Shown here piece by piece: positions 53,092 to 63,214 of a DNA stretch of 64,000 nucleotides (position 1 is its first letter; each line of letters starts with the position of its first letter). Under the pieces are notes generated by a model. The model saw only the letters and a program-made list of their open reading frames with translations, was not told the origin of the DNA and searched no databases. The translations under genes were made by a program, and so were the position numbers. This stretch comes from Oscheius dolichura (taxonomy: Eukaryota > Nematoda > Chromadorea > Rhabditida > Rhabditidae). The DNA lies in the NCBI GenBank assembly GCA_932521035.1, contig OW051494.1, positions 9,410,001 to 9,474,000 on the forward strand. Direction: 5' to 3'.

Positions 53092-53570
53092 CCTGAAAAA
53101 GTATCCAGTATTTATGGAAAAATAGAAAAGAGTGGGGGAAAGGAGCAGAAGGAGAACTGGAAGGCTCCGTCCTTGTCCGGTCCCCCTGTACCCGTAAAGT
53201 CTCGTCTCGGCAGTCGGGTCGTCTTTATTCAAAACTGTCACAAAGCTGTGACGCCTTTATATCTTTTTCTTGCCGAGACTTTACGGGTGCGGGGATCAGA
53301 CTATCGAGGGCCGAGGTGGACTGTAAGCGATGGCAGATTGCCACATGACTGACCCTTGGTTCCTCCCCTCCCCCAACCATTTTTAGGTGAGAGGAACTAA
53401 AGTTTTGAAGGGCTGTTTTCTCAGCTAGTAAGCCAAAATGTGACCCATGGTCACATACTCGTGCATAAATTAATGGCTGGGGAGGCACTAAGTACCGGGA
53501 GAGTGAGGTGCGGAGAGGATCAAATGCTAGCCGCCGCCACAGCGACAAATAGTCTGACTAGCTACTTTCA
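53092..53570. repeat. Upstream region of membrane gene with a MITE
   Basis: A MITE of the GTAAAGTCTCG family lies at 53182-53305 (CTGTACCCGTAAAGTCTCG and inverse). No other feature. Confidence 0.75.
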
Positions 53571-56500
53571 GTGGAGAACAGATGGTCAAGGGATTTGGAA
53601 GAGGAATTTAGGCGAGTGACAAGGCAAATTCGGTTCTTGTTGACTGTTTCTAGCCATTCAAATGGATCTTCTGACGGCGTAACAGAAAAAGGGAGTAGCT
53701 ACTGGATTTCACGGTTCCAAGAAGATACGGTACGAATTTTTTGCCTATTACAGACGATATTCTTGTAGAAAATAAGTTTTACAACAAGGTTACTGTGTTT
53801 TTAGCCGCAGAGCTGGGCAAACTTTGGAAATTAAGCGACTCCCTTTTTGGAAGAAAGAGCAAAAAAGGAGGGAGCTTCTCTATTTAGGTTCGGTCTTCGA
53901 TAGTCCGATCCCCTGCCCCCGTAAAGTCTCGGCAGAACAAAGGTATAATGGTGTCAAAGTTTTGTAACAGGTTTGAATAAAGATCTTCCCCCCTGCTGAG
54001 ACTTTACGGGTGCTGGGGGATCGGACTACCACGTGCCGAGCCGAAGGATAGCTTTCGCTGTCTAACTGTGGCCTGACCAATCCTTACTTTCGAGGGCAAC
54101 TCAAAGTTTCTCATGATTATTTTCCGGCAAACTAGGACCAAAAACAGAGCCTCGACTTTCTCTATATATTGGGAGCATGAGAGGCCAAAAATTGAACAAA
54201 AATCCAACAATTTTGAGGAAAAAGGCGGAGGAGAGGCGTTTGCAGGCGTTTTCAAGCCAAAACTCATTTTTATGCATAAAAAATCAAGGAAGCCGGAGAC
54301 TGGAACCGATCCAAAAGCTCAAAAAGAGCCTCCTAATCCATATTCCGAACAAAAAATAGTTTGAGCAAATACACGTGTCCCGGGCTGGCTCGGGAGGATG
54401 GCTGGGGTGTTGGTTGATTGTTTGACTTTAGCTGGAGCTATAGACCCCCCTTCCCGTGAAAACCCAAAATGAGTATTAGGCCCCCCATCTCGTTTAGCCA
54501 GCAGCAGCATATTAGTGTCCAAGGAGTGAGAGAATGAAAAGTGTCAGCTGGCAAATTTTTTCGCCTCTAGGGGGACTGCACACACTCCTCTCTCTGCTCA
54601 TATGAATAATGACTAAATAGGAGGAGGGGGAGGCCACCTGGAAGCCCCCCGGCAAAACGGAGACAAGATTTAATCGTATCTCGGCACGAAGGCAGTTGTT
54701 TTTCGAAAAAAAATGAAGGGAAAATATCTCCAAAAAAGCGGTGACATCCTTTAAAAAGTTCCTGAAGGTTGGAACTTTGATTTTGGAGTCTCAATCCCCG
54801 CCTCAGGGATGAGAGTCGGGCTTTCACGCCTCCGGTCGGGGAAAAATGAAGGTTTCGGAAATTTTTCTATGAAGCTCCATTTGCTCTGACTTTTTCTGAA
54901 GGAAGCCGACTAGATTCACCCCCAGGAAAACCCTGAAGGAACGGAGTAAAGTGAAGAAAATGCTGTAGAAAAACAACTGCAGCAAGGCTAATCTGTATGC
55001 TCGGGAGCTTATCCGGGGGTCCGGAACAGTAGTATTCAGTAGAGAGCGCTTGAACACATTTGTGGGCCTTCCCGCCGCGTTCCTCCTGATTTCCACCCGG
55101 GCATCATCATTGCAGCTAATTTACTACTTATCTTCCCCTTTTCATCTATCCAACGCCTGCCGGGAGAGGGGTTGAAAGAGATTTCACTTTGCTCCGCGGG
55201 GAGGGGGAAAATATTGAAAAGCTGGGGAGAAAAATTCAAGTTTAAGCCCCTATTGTTTCCCAAAAAGCGGTTAAAAGTTGACTCAAATTTAGGGAACCTA
55301 AAGGAGAGGGCCCACTGTCTAACTGTGGCTCTTTTTTAGCCCGGACACCTACAAATTGAGGGAAAATATATGGGGGATGTAATAGGAAGGAAGAACGTCG
55401 TGATCAAATCTTTCAAGTACTCGAAAAGTCAAAAAATAGGGTTTTGTAGGCTATAAACACTGAGATTGATGAAAAAATAAGCTTCGTTGTCTAGTTGTGG
55501 CTGCTTTAGTTTCCTGGAACGCAGAAAGGGTGAGATCAACGCAGCCGGATGAGCCGGAAGGAGGAAATATCGGAATTTCAAGGAAATCATAGCCGTTCCA
55601 CCCAAAAAAGAGGGCCTAGGAGAGAATTAGGCTCAAAAACAGAAAGGAGGCTGCCTTTTTGCCAAGGAAATGGAAAAAAAACACCACAGTGCAGTTAGAC
55701 AGTTAGACAGCAAAGCAAAGCTGTCTAACTGTCGGAAAATTTGAAGGAAAATGGGTGCCGACGAGCTGCGAGAGACGGTTTCTCAAGAATGACTGACCCC
55801 TTCTCCTCCCCCTCTTCCCATTATCCTCGAGCTTATAGCATCCTTGGGAATTGGCTTCCGCCCCGAAGAGAACTTCCAAACCGTTGTTTGTTCCATTGGC
55901 AACCACTTTTCCCAAGCGTGCGTTCGTGACCGGGGAGAACAAAAACGTTGTGGCTGGTTTTGGGAAAACCATAATCAAAGGGTCACCGCCGCCCGCGATT
56001 CCCTGGTCATTTAGAGATTTTTGAAAAGAAGACGGACAACTATAAACGAGAGAAGGGGGCGAGGTGACTTTGAAGTGATTTTCCCGCCTTTACCTCCTCC
56101 TCCCCCCGGCCGAAGGGGGCCGTCGCCGCCGCCGGCGGGTTCAAAAGAAACGGAAATTGGGGATGAATCAGGGGGCAGAAAGAGGTACTAAAGTCGCTGA
56201 GCAAATGATGTCGCTTTTTACTTCTAGCAGGGAAAAGGGAGAAAAATCTGGAGGAGGGAAAAACGTGACGAGAATAATCCGAATGGATGGAAATGACAGC
56301 TGTGTATCTAATCCGGGCCACGCAGGCATTTTCCTACTGGGAAGAGCAGGAAATTTACTATCTATGGAGACAAATACGGGGGGCAATTGGGGGCAGGAAT
56401 AGTCCCCCAGGTTATAGAGGTAATCCCTATCAACTTGACACCACTCGGGTCATTAGAGGCTGTAAATTAGCCAAGAACTAGGCCTAATTTCTTGATTTTA

Positions 56501-56613
56501 AAGAGGACTGACTTTTTGGGTTAAGAAGTAATCGAAAACTGGAAAAATTCGATAGAAATAGTGAAAAAATGAGCCAAAAAACAGTCAAGAATAAAAGCAA
56601 AAGAATGGAAAAA
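53571..56613. other. Intergenic, 3 kb; no gene supported
   Basis: A complete GTAAAGTCTCGGC MITE lies at 53899-54028 (starting TAGTCCGATCCCCTGC). Copies of the CTGTCTAACTGTGG word occur at 54058, 55316 and 55489, and a palindromic pair at about 55688-55735. The open frames of 60-107 aa are scattered on both strands without domains, splice structure or paralogues. Confidence 0.5.
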
Positions 56614-56731
56614 GGTTACGACACCCGGGATTCCCAAGCCGTCTCCGATCCAAGTACTAACCGGGCCCAACGTTGCTTGACTTGCCAGATCGGACGGGAT
56701 GGCGTATTTTCAACGTGGTATGGCCGTAACC
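56614..56731 (-). rRNA. 5S rRNA
   Basis: A 118-nt gene with the conserved blocks GCCATCCCGTCCGATCTGGC, AAGCAACGTTG, TAGTACTTGGATCGGAGACG and paired ends GGTTACGGCC / GTAACC. Upstream flank (to about 56800) and downstream flank (to about 56590) are shared with the copy at 62020, in inverted orientation. Confidence 0.95.
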
Positions 56732-57834
56732 GAGAGGGGGCGGGCGGCGCTCGGTGGCATGGGCGCTGGCTGTTTTCAATGGAAAAACGGGAGGGGAGGA
56801 AAGGTTCTTGGTTCATTTTGGACTATTTTTAACTGGAAAAAAGGTGGAATACGGTAGTGTTTTGTCTCAAAATTGAAAACTGATCAAGGAAAGAGGAAAA
56901 AACATGGAAAAAGAGGTATTATAGGGTAAATAAAAAGAGCAATCCAATTAGATAGCTTTCTTTTCGGATAAACAACAGGAAATCCTTCCCTTTGTCTTAT
57001 ATTCTTGAATAAAAAGAGTTCAAAGAAGTCTTCGAGGGTAGTAAAATCTTCCCCAAAAGTCGCGAATTAACTGGTAAATTACCGCTCAACGACCTCGAAC
57101 TGAGAGGAGCTTTTGTCACGAAAAAGACCCATCCCCTATCCGAAGACAAAAAAAGTCCGAGGGGGGCAGGACGAAAACAATTAACGTTCCCACCGGGAGG
57201 CAGGGGAAATCTTCGAAAGGAAAGAAGAAGAGGAAGGGGGGAGGACTCCGTTTTAATCCAATTAGTATGGGGTCCCATGGCGATCTTGAAAAACTACGGA
57301 TATCTCCAAATTCTGTACAAAAACACCCAGCTCTAGGGTCTTACTCGTGGTCCTGGGGAAATTTTCAATTCTCTCGAACAATAAGATGCCATTTATGGGC
57401 TGGCAGGCCTCCGTAAATACGGCATCTTCCCCCTCGGCCGGTCCTTACCCATTCTGACACTAATCTTCAGTCAAAAGTGACATTATTCTTCTTGACAACG
57501 GGGAGGGATAAAAATCCGGGAGGACAGATTAAAATGGAAGTTTCGTAGGGGGCCATGGGAGAGGGCGCAAAATTGGAAATTTTGAAATGTCCAGTTCCCA
57601 GGCCGACCAGCTTGTCCTCCCCAGCGAGTGTGAATTGCTCTGATTTACGACTGTGACCCTTCCCAGCCTAGATTAGTACACTCCCAGAAGAGAAAAATTC
57701 ATTATGCAAATGGAAAAAGCTCTGTGAGAGACCGAAAAGTTGAAAGAAATGCCGGGAGACCCATATCGAATTGTGCCAATTGAGGGGAAGCGAGTTAAAT
57801 ATAAAATACAGGGGTAACAGCAGAAAAATCCTAA
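56732..57834. other. Intergenic between 5S rRNA and aladin; no gene seen
   Basis: No supported exon. The sequence to about 56800 is the conserved 5S upstream flank. Confidence 0.5.
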
Positions 57835-60800
57835 CTAAAAAAGGGCTAGACGGCTCCGTTTTATCCGTTCAGTCATCAGTTCTTCTTCAGGATCCTCTGA
57901 ACGGTCTAAAATTCCACTAGGAAGGGTATCGGAACGGAGAGAATCGGAAATTGACCGCCGGTGGGAGTTATTGCCTAAAAATACGGTATTTTTTTTCGAC
58001 TCTGCGTCAGGTAGTGCGATCTCCCGCACCCGTAAAGTCTCGGCAAGACAACGGTATAAAGGCATCACAGTTTTGTAACAGTTTTGAATAAAGATGGTCC
58101 TCCTGCCGAGACATTACGGGTGCAGGGGATACCGAAGACCGAGTCAGTTTCTCGGCTGATTGCACGAAAAATTAGAGAAAACTGGGGAAGAAACCTACAA
58201 GCACTATTCCTCATACTGAGCTCGTCCAAAATGTTCCTAGTCATCATCATAATCGAGGCATTTTCGGAGTAAATGAAGGGCAAGTATTGGGCATAGCCAT
58301 CTGACCAGATCTGAAAGGGTTTTACGTTTTTAAAGGTCTACTGTAGATCCCTAAAACATAGGTCAACTATGTTTACCCAGTATACGGTAAAGTTCCAAAA
58401 AATGAGTAGATGAAAGTTAGATTTGGACTGGATCGAGCTTACCGGCAAGATCCTCAATAGTCCGATCCCCTGTATCCGTAAATTCTCGGCAGGAGGATCA
58501 TCTTTATTCAAAACTGTCACAAAGCTGTGACGCCTTTATACCTTTGAGTTGCCGAGACTTTACGGGTGCAGGTTGATAGCTTTGTTTAGATGAAAAAGCC
58601 GAAATAAAAAAAAACTCACAATAGAAAGCAGTGATCCTTCATGGAATTTGGGTAAAAACGTAATAATAGAAGCCGATCCAAAATTGGGAGCCTCTATCAG
58701 TCCGCTAAAATTTAAAACATCTCAAAAAAGTAAAGTTATATCCTTACCATGGTATTAACTTCAATCCCATGCTGCATTCCACATTAAAACTAGCAACAAA
58801 TCCTGTATTCCTCCTAAACGCAACGGCTAGCCTCTTCCCATCGGGACTCAAAGCCAATCTGTGCACTTTCCCTCCAATTTCGAGGATCGGTCTATCCTCT
58901 CCGCCTGCTAGTTCCGCTGCTGCAGAGTCAAATTCCACCGGGGAGAGGTCAAAAATCTCTTGGATTGATCCTGACGCGATGAATTTTCTGGACAAAAAAA
59001 GATAAATTGGAAGATAAACATACTTTTCAGTCTTCTCTTCAAAGGCGGATTGTTCCAGGTGAGTAAAGGAGAGAGATTGCAGGTGGAAGCTGTTTTCCGT
59101 TGCGAAAATTAACGTCTCTATAAGGAAAATCAATAAAAACAGAAAGTTACAGTAATTTACCAGAGTTTTGAGACCAAATAGCGTCGAGAACCCTTCCTTT
59201 CAACCCGGAAAACCTCTGGCACTCCCAGGTTAGACGGTCGTATACCCTGAAAGGGGGAAAATTACGGTGAGATGGAAGAAAATTGTTCAGATGACAGGGA
59301 TGAGTAACTGTGGCTTTTAGCTCCAATTTTTGGGTTCGGGCCCTAACACGACAGCACCCAGGAACAGTTTACTTGTGGCTAATTCCCCACAAGACCGCCA
59401 TACATGGATAAACGTCCGATTTTGGGTACGCCGCATTACGTAACATATCATTAGTCAACATTTGTGAGCCTACAGATTGTTTTGTTGGGAAAGTTGAGAT
59501 GAGACAGGGTTCATTAGAATCGCCTTGATGTGCTCTCCAACTAAGTCTTTGAATTTTTGAAATCGACCAAGAAATGACCGAAATACGGACACAAACGCCC
59601 GACACTTCCGTCTACGTCCAAAAACGGCCGCGCCCGAAATTGGGCTCATGCAATTCGCCCCAGGACCACTAGTTCAGCTAGTTCCACTACCACAGCTTGA
59701 CACGCCACAGTTTCTCAATTCCTCAACCTATTTCTCCCTCCGTACCTCAAAACATTCCCCGTACTCAGGGCGGCAATCTTGCTGCCGTCTTCTGTCGGAA
59801 CCAGGCGGGTAACCGCTCCCGCTCCCCAGGCCCAGGAGCTTCCCATATGTTCTATCTCCTCATTCGTTGTATCAATTGCCTAGAAATTCAAAGAAATGAC
59901 AAAAATATTAGCAAAAAGCTACCATAATCTTGTTAGAATCAGGAGAAGCCACAAGAAGTCCTCTGGTTGAATATTTGTCCCAAATGAAGTGGGTTATGGT
60001 AGAAAGATTCGTCTGGATCAGTTTGACAGCCTGCCCCGAAGGTCTGAAAGGGAAAAGTTTCGTCTCGAGACCCAAGAACAGGGTGAATTGTGGTATTCGG
60101 CTGTCTAACTGTGTCCTTACCGGATATTCATCGTTTTGGCGGCAATTTTCCAAATTATCACAAGACCACCGGCCGCGACGGCGAGTACTCGTTGATCATG
60201 AGGTCTAAAACCGATTTTTTAAAATTTAAAGGTCTAAAACTCACTCCCATTCGATACAAGACACATTTCTTTGTTCTTCATGTTTTAAAGTTATCGGTAG
60301 CTTCGATTCCCCGGCTCCTATAGCGAAAACTCGGATATAATCATCCGCCTGGCAGATTGCCAGTCGGGAACCCGTAGGATGGATAGAAACACAGCGGATC
60401 CAATTTGATTTCCTGGAAAAGGAAGCTACTGTCTAACTGTGGCCGTCTTCCTGTGAAAAATGAAAAGAAAGAGGAAAAATAGCCTACCAATTCATGGTTG
60501 TCCCGTAGTTCTCAATTATCTCTTCCGTTTTCTCCTGAGTCTTGACTGGAAGCATTTTTGAAGCTATTGAAGCCATTCCATTCTGTACTTTGAGGACTCC
60601 TCTGCCTAAAATTAAAGAGTTTTAGGGCAAGAGTTTCGGTTCTCTTGTAGAATAGGGTTCCAATGAGAAGTGCGGGTCCAATGACTTGGCCACAGAGTTT
60701 CTCTTCTCAAAATAGACGTTCCCAGGCATGCTACATATGTTTCGAAAGCTCTTGAACTCGCGAATTCGATGGTATATCGGACACATATAATAAGGTGAGT

Positions 60801-61540
60801 GCATTCAGTTTCTCAGCTAATATTCCCGGATAAGCTAGCTAACGGCGAAGAATGACAAATAAACACTGTTTCCTGGAGGTGCCCACTTCTTCCTGTGTAC
60901 TATTAAATTTGCCAGTTCAAGAGCATTCGAATGATATGTAGCATGCCTGGGAACATCCATTTTGAGAAGAGAAACTCTGGGTATACCGCGCCGACCATGT
61001 CATTGAACCTTTGTTTCTCCGTTGGACCCCTATTCTGCATCAGAGCCCTAATATTTAGCTTTCCAGGAGCCTAAAGAAAGAAAAAAGTAAAAAAAAATCT
61101 CACCAATTTTAGCCAAGGGCCACAATTTGGTCGGTTCCGCCGCTTCTGTTACCCGTTTGACCACTCCAGTGATTCCTTCATTCGTCCTAAAATAACAACT
61201 AGACAGTTAGACAGCTAAAACCGTAAAAATAAAGAAAAAACCACAGTTAGACAGCGACTTACAATTGATTCCAGGTAGAATCCCCATTGGCAAAGACATT
61301 CTTCATGTTATCCTTGGAAATACAGTGACGGAGTCCACTCAATTGGATTTTGTCAATCGATGGGAAATCCAGAAGCTAAAAAAGACTAATTGTAATCAAA
61401 AAATAGGGAAAACTAACCAGGCGACATTTATTTACAGCAAGGAATTCATCCTCCGTCCCTGTGAGGATTTCTCCAGCGTATTCTTGGATAGCATATGGCC
61501 TCCCAGTCGTATTTAATGGAGGAAAATCGAAGAGGGACAT
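57835..61540 (-). CDS. AAAS: Aladin (AAAS), WD-repeat nuclear pore protein
   Basis: Fourteen exons close exactly in phase to 560 aa (vertebrate aladin is about 546): 61418-61540, 61263-61375, 61104-61186, 60488-60605, 60245-60412, 60121-60204, 59923-60043, 59746-59879, 59161-59246, 59024-59117, 58748-58987, 58620-58704, 58217-58310, 57835-57974. Landmarks in order are SLFDFPP at the start, then NWIRCVSIHPTGSRLAICQA, EEQRNVSCIEWE, RVLAVAAGGLVIIWK, TEDGSKIAALSTGNV, LTWECQRFSGLKGR, KVHRLALSPDGKRLAVAF, IPCGLIEAPNFGS and LPKFHEGSLLSI followed by WSDGYAQYLPF. These match aladin blades one by one, including the family's typical C-terminal WS.G..Q/H.P. Aladin sits on the cytoplasmic face of the nuclear pore, bound by the membrane nucleoporin NDC1. 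The tail is charged (SEDPEEELMTERIKRSR). Several introns are swollen by MITEs. Confidence 0.95.
58013..58130. repeat. MITE in aladin intron 13
   Basis: ACCCGTAAAGTCTCGGCAAG and inverse ends. Same family as 50934. Confidence 0.85.
58456..58573. repeat. MITE in aladin intron 12
   Basis: AGTCCGATCCCCTGTATCCG and inverse ends, with CTTTATTCAAAACTGTCACA inside. Same family as 50934. Confidence 0.85.
59450..59645. repeat. Dispersed repeat in aladin intron 8
   Basis: Matches about 2190-2400 and 51935-52115 (TCGACCAAGAAATGACCG, CGCGCCCGAAATTGGGC). Confidence 0.75.
60640..61046. repeat. Foldback in aladin intron 3
   Basis: Inverted arms share AGAATAGGGTTCCAA / TTGGACCCCTATTCTGC, GAGTTTCTCTTCTCAAAAT and CCAGGCATGCTACATAT. 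About 400 bp, no coding. Confidence 0.82.
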
Positions 61541-62019
61541 ATTTCCCTGGAAAAAAGGGGTATTTTTTAATAAATAAACTACGGAAAGCGGGTTAAAATG
61601 GGGTAAACATGGATTAATTTTTGAATTTTAAACAAGCCGCCGTCAAGACGGCAGTACGTACGGGTATTTTAGCTTACGCGTCAGGGGGTTGGAAACGCGG
61701 AAACACGCTTTTAATCTTTTTAATAGATTAAAATATAGGAATTCTAAACAGAAAGAGTGGGGAACGATTGGTTAGACAATTCTGGACCGAGATTTGTCAG
61801 AAAGGTTCAAAATCCGCATAATGAAAGGACGTAAACGCCTTTTTGGCCGGTATTTCCCTTATCTATTGAAATTCAGGCCTCAAAATGATTACAAAGTGGG
61901 TATTTACAACTGTATTTTGATGGAAAACACCGACAAGGAGACGACACCTCTCTTCCCCTCCCGTTTTTCCATTGAAAACAGCCAGCGCCCATGCCACCGA
62001 GCGGCGCTCAGACTCTTTC
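61541..62019. promoter_or_regulatory. Upstream region shared by aladin and 5S copy 2
   Basis: The aladin start (61540, minus) and the 5S gene (62020, plus) diverge from this 479-bp interval. About 61960-62019 is the conserved 5S upstream flank (CCATTGAAAACAGCCAGCGC) also present before copy 1. No TATA box was identified. Confidence 0.45.
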
Positions 62020-62137
62020 GGTTACGGCCATACCACGTTGAAAATACGCCATCCCGTCCGATCTGGCAAGTCAAGCAACGTTGGGCCCGGTTAGTACTTG
62101 GATCGGAGACGGCTTGGGAATCCCGGGTGTCGTAACC
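62020..62137 (+). rRNA. 5S rRNA
   Basis: Second 118-nt copy, identical to the copy at 56614 over the conserved blocks (GCCATCCCGTCCGATCTGGC, TAGTACTTGGATCGGAGACG), with T-rich sequence right after the 3' end as expected for RNA polymerase III termination. Confidence 0.95.
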
Positions 62138-62392
62138 TTTTTCCATTCTTTTGCTTTTATCTTCATGCTTTTTGACTTATTCTTTGAGATTTCAGCTTCT
62201 TTTTTCGATTGCAAAAGCCATTTTTACACCTTATTTTTAGTCTAAACGATTAAGAATCGAAGAAGTCTGTTGTAATTCATTTATTTTTCTAATTTATGGG
62301 CAATGCTCTGAAGAAAACGGAAATACAATGGGTACAAGAAGCCGCAAGGTTGGCAAATTAGGGTTGAATCTCTTGCCACTTTTCATCTTCCA
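62138..62392. other. Intergenic; no gene seen
   Basis: The first 25 bp repeat the downstream flank of 5S copy 1 (TTTTTCCATTCTTTTGCTTT). Confidence 0.5.
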
Positions 62393-62788
62393 CTAGGTCA
62401 GATTCTTGACTCGAATGGTTGAATAAATTAGTGTTATTCGCGTTTCCAGGGCAGCAAAAAGTGGCCGGAACTCATCGAATGCAATCCAATCGCCTGAACT
62501 TTGACTGTTTTCAAAAAGGAAGAAGTAATCACCTATACTGTCCCCATTACATGTCCCATTATTAGCGGGACTGATATGAAGTGGAAAAAAAGGCTGATTC
62601 CATTCCTTCCATTTCTTATTAGTTACTGAAATTGGAAAATATTGGGGAAAGAGTAAATGAAATACCAATAGTTGTGCCAGAAGGATATTCAGGAATATTG
62701 TAGACCTTAGTTCGATAAGGGCAAATAATTTCCTCGGTAGAGCTCTTGTTTTACACCGGTTGCTGCGATCCATTTCACAGTTATTCAT
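62393..62788 (-). CDS. Possible secreted or membrane protein exon, 131 aa
   Basis: The open frame from ATG 62788 to the stop at 62393 has a hydrophobic stretch (FLNILLAQLLVFHLLF) after a basic N-terminus and then FFPLHISPANNGTCNGDSIG. The length and signal-like segment make it plausible. There is no paralogue in the window and no recognised domain, and an internal TTTCAG could mark an acceptor instead. Confidence 0.3.
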   Translation of the reverse strand: MNNCEMDRSNRCKTRALPRKLFALIELRSTIFLNILLAQLLVFHLLFPQYFPISVTNKKWKEWNQPFFPLHISPANNGTCNGDSIGDYFFLFENSQSSGDWIAFDEFRPLFAALETRITLIYSTIRVKNLT

Positions 62789-62849
62789 GAAGAAAATTTG
62801 AGTGGAAATATGCCACTGAAAAGGGATTTTCTAGGATTAGGATTTTGAA

Positions 62850-63214
62850 GCCAACGTTCTTCCTCGCCGCACCCAAAACTCACCAAATGCGCGCCGCGCT
62901 CGAATAATTCGACCTTGCTTATTTTTTTAATGTCTATCTTGTTCAGAATTTTATGGCGGACAAGCTGATCTAGGTTATATTCCATAAGAATAATAAATTG
63001 CTGAGATGTAACCCAAAATAGAGTTTTTGAGGTGAACATAGCGTTTCTCTCGATAACTCAACAATTTCTTATTCTTATGGAATATAGGCTATACCAGCTT
63101 GTCCGCCATAAAATTCTGAACAAGATAGACATTAAAAAAATAAGCAAGGTCGAATTCTTCGAGCGCGGTGCACATTTGGTGAGTTTTTGGGTGCGGTGAG
63201 GAAGAACGTTGGCC
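62850..63214. repeat. Hairpin of 160-bp arms
   Basis: Arms 62850-63008 and 63055-63214 are near-perfect inverted copies (CCAACGTTCTTCCTCGCCGC, AATTTTATGGCGGACAAGCT) with a loop of about 45 bp. A frame running through one arm reads as coding by chance, since both arms carry it. Confidence 0.88.

Noticed and set aside
62785-63039. 84-aa minus-strand open frame with plausible composition
   Set aside because: It runs through one arm of a 160-bp palindrome. The opposite arm gives the same reading, so composition is not evidence of coding.
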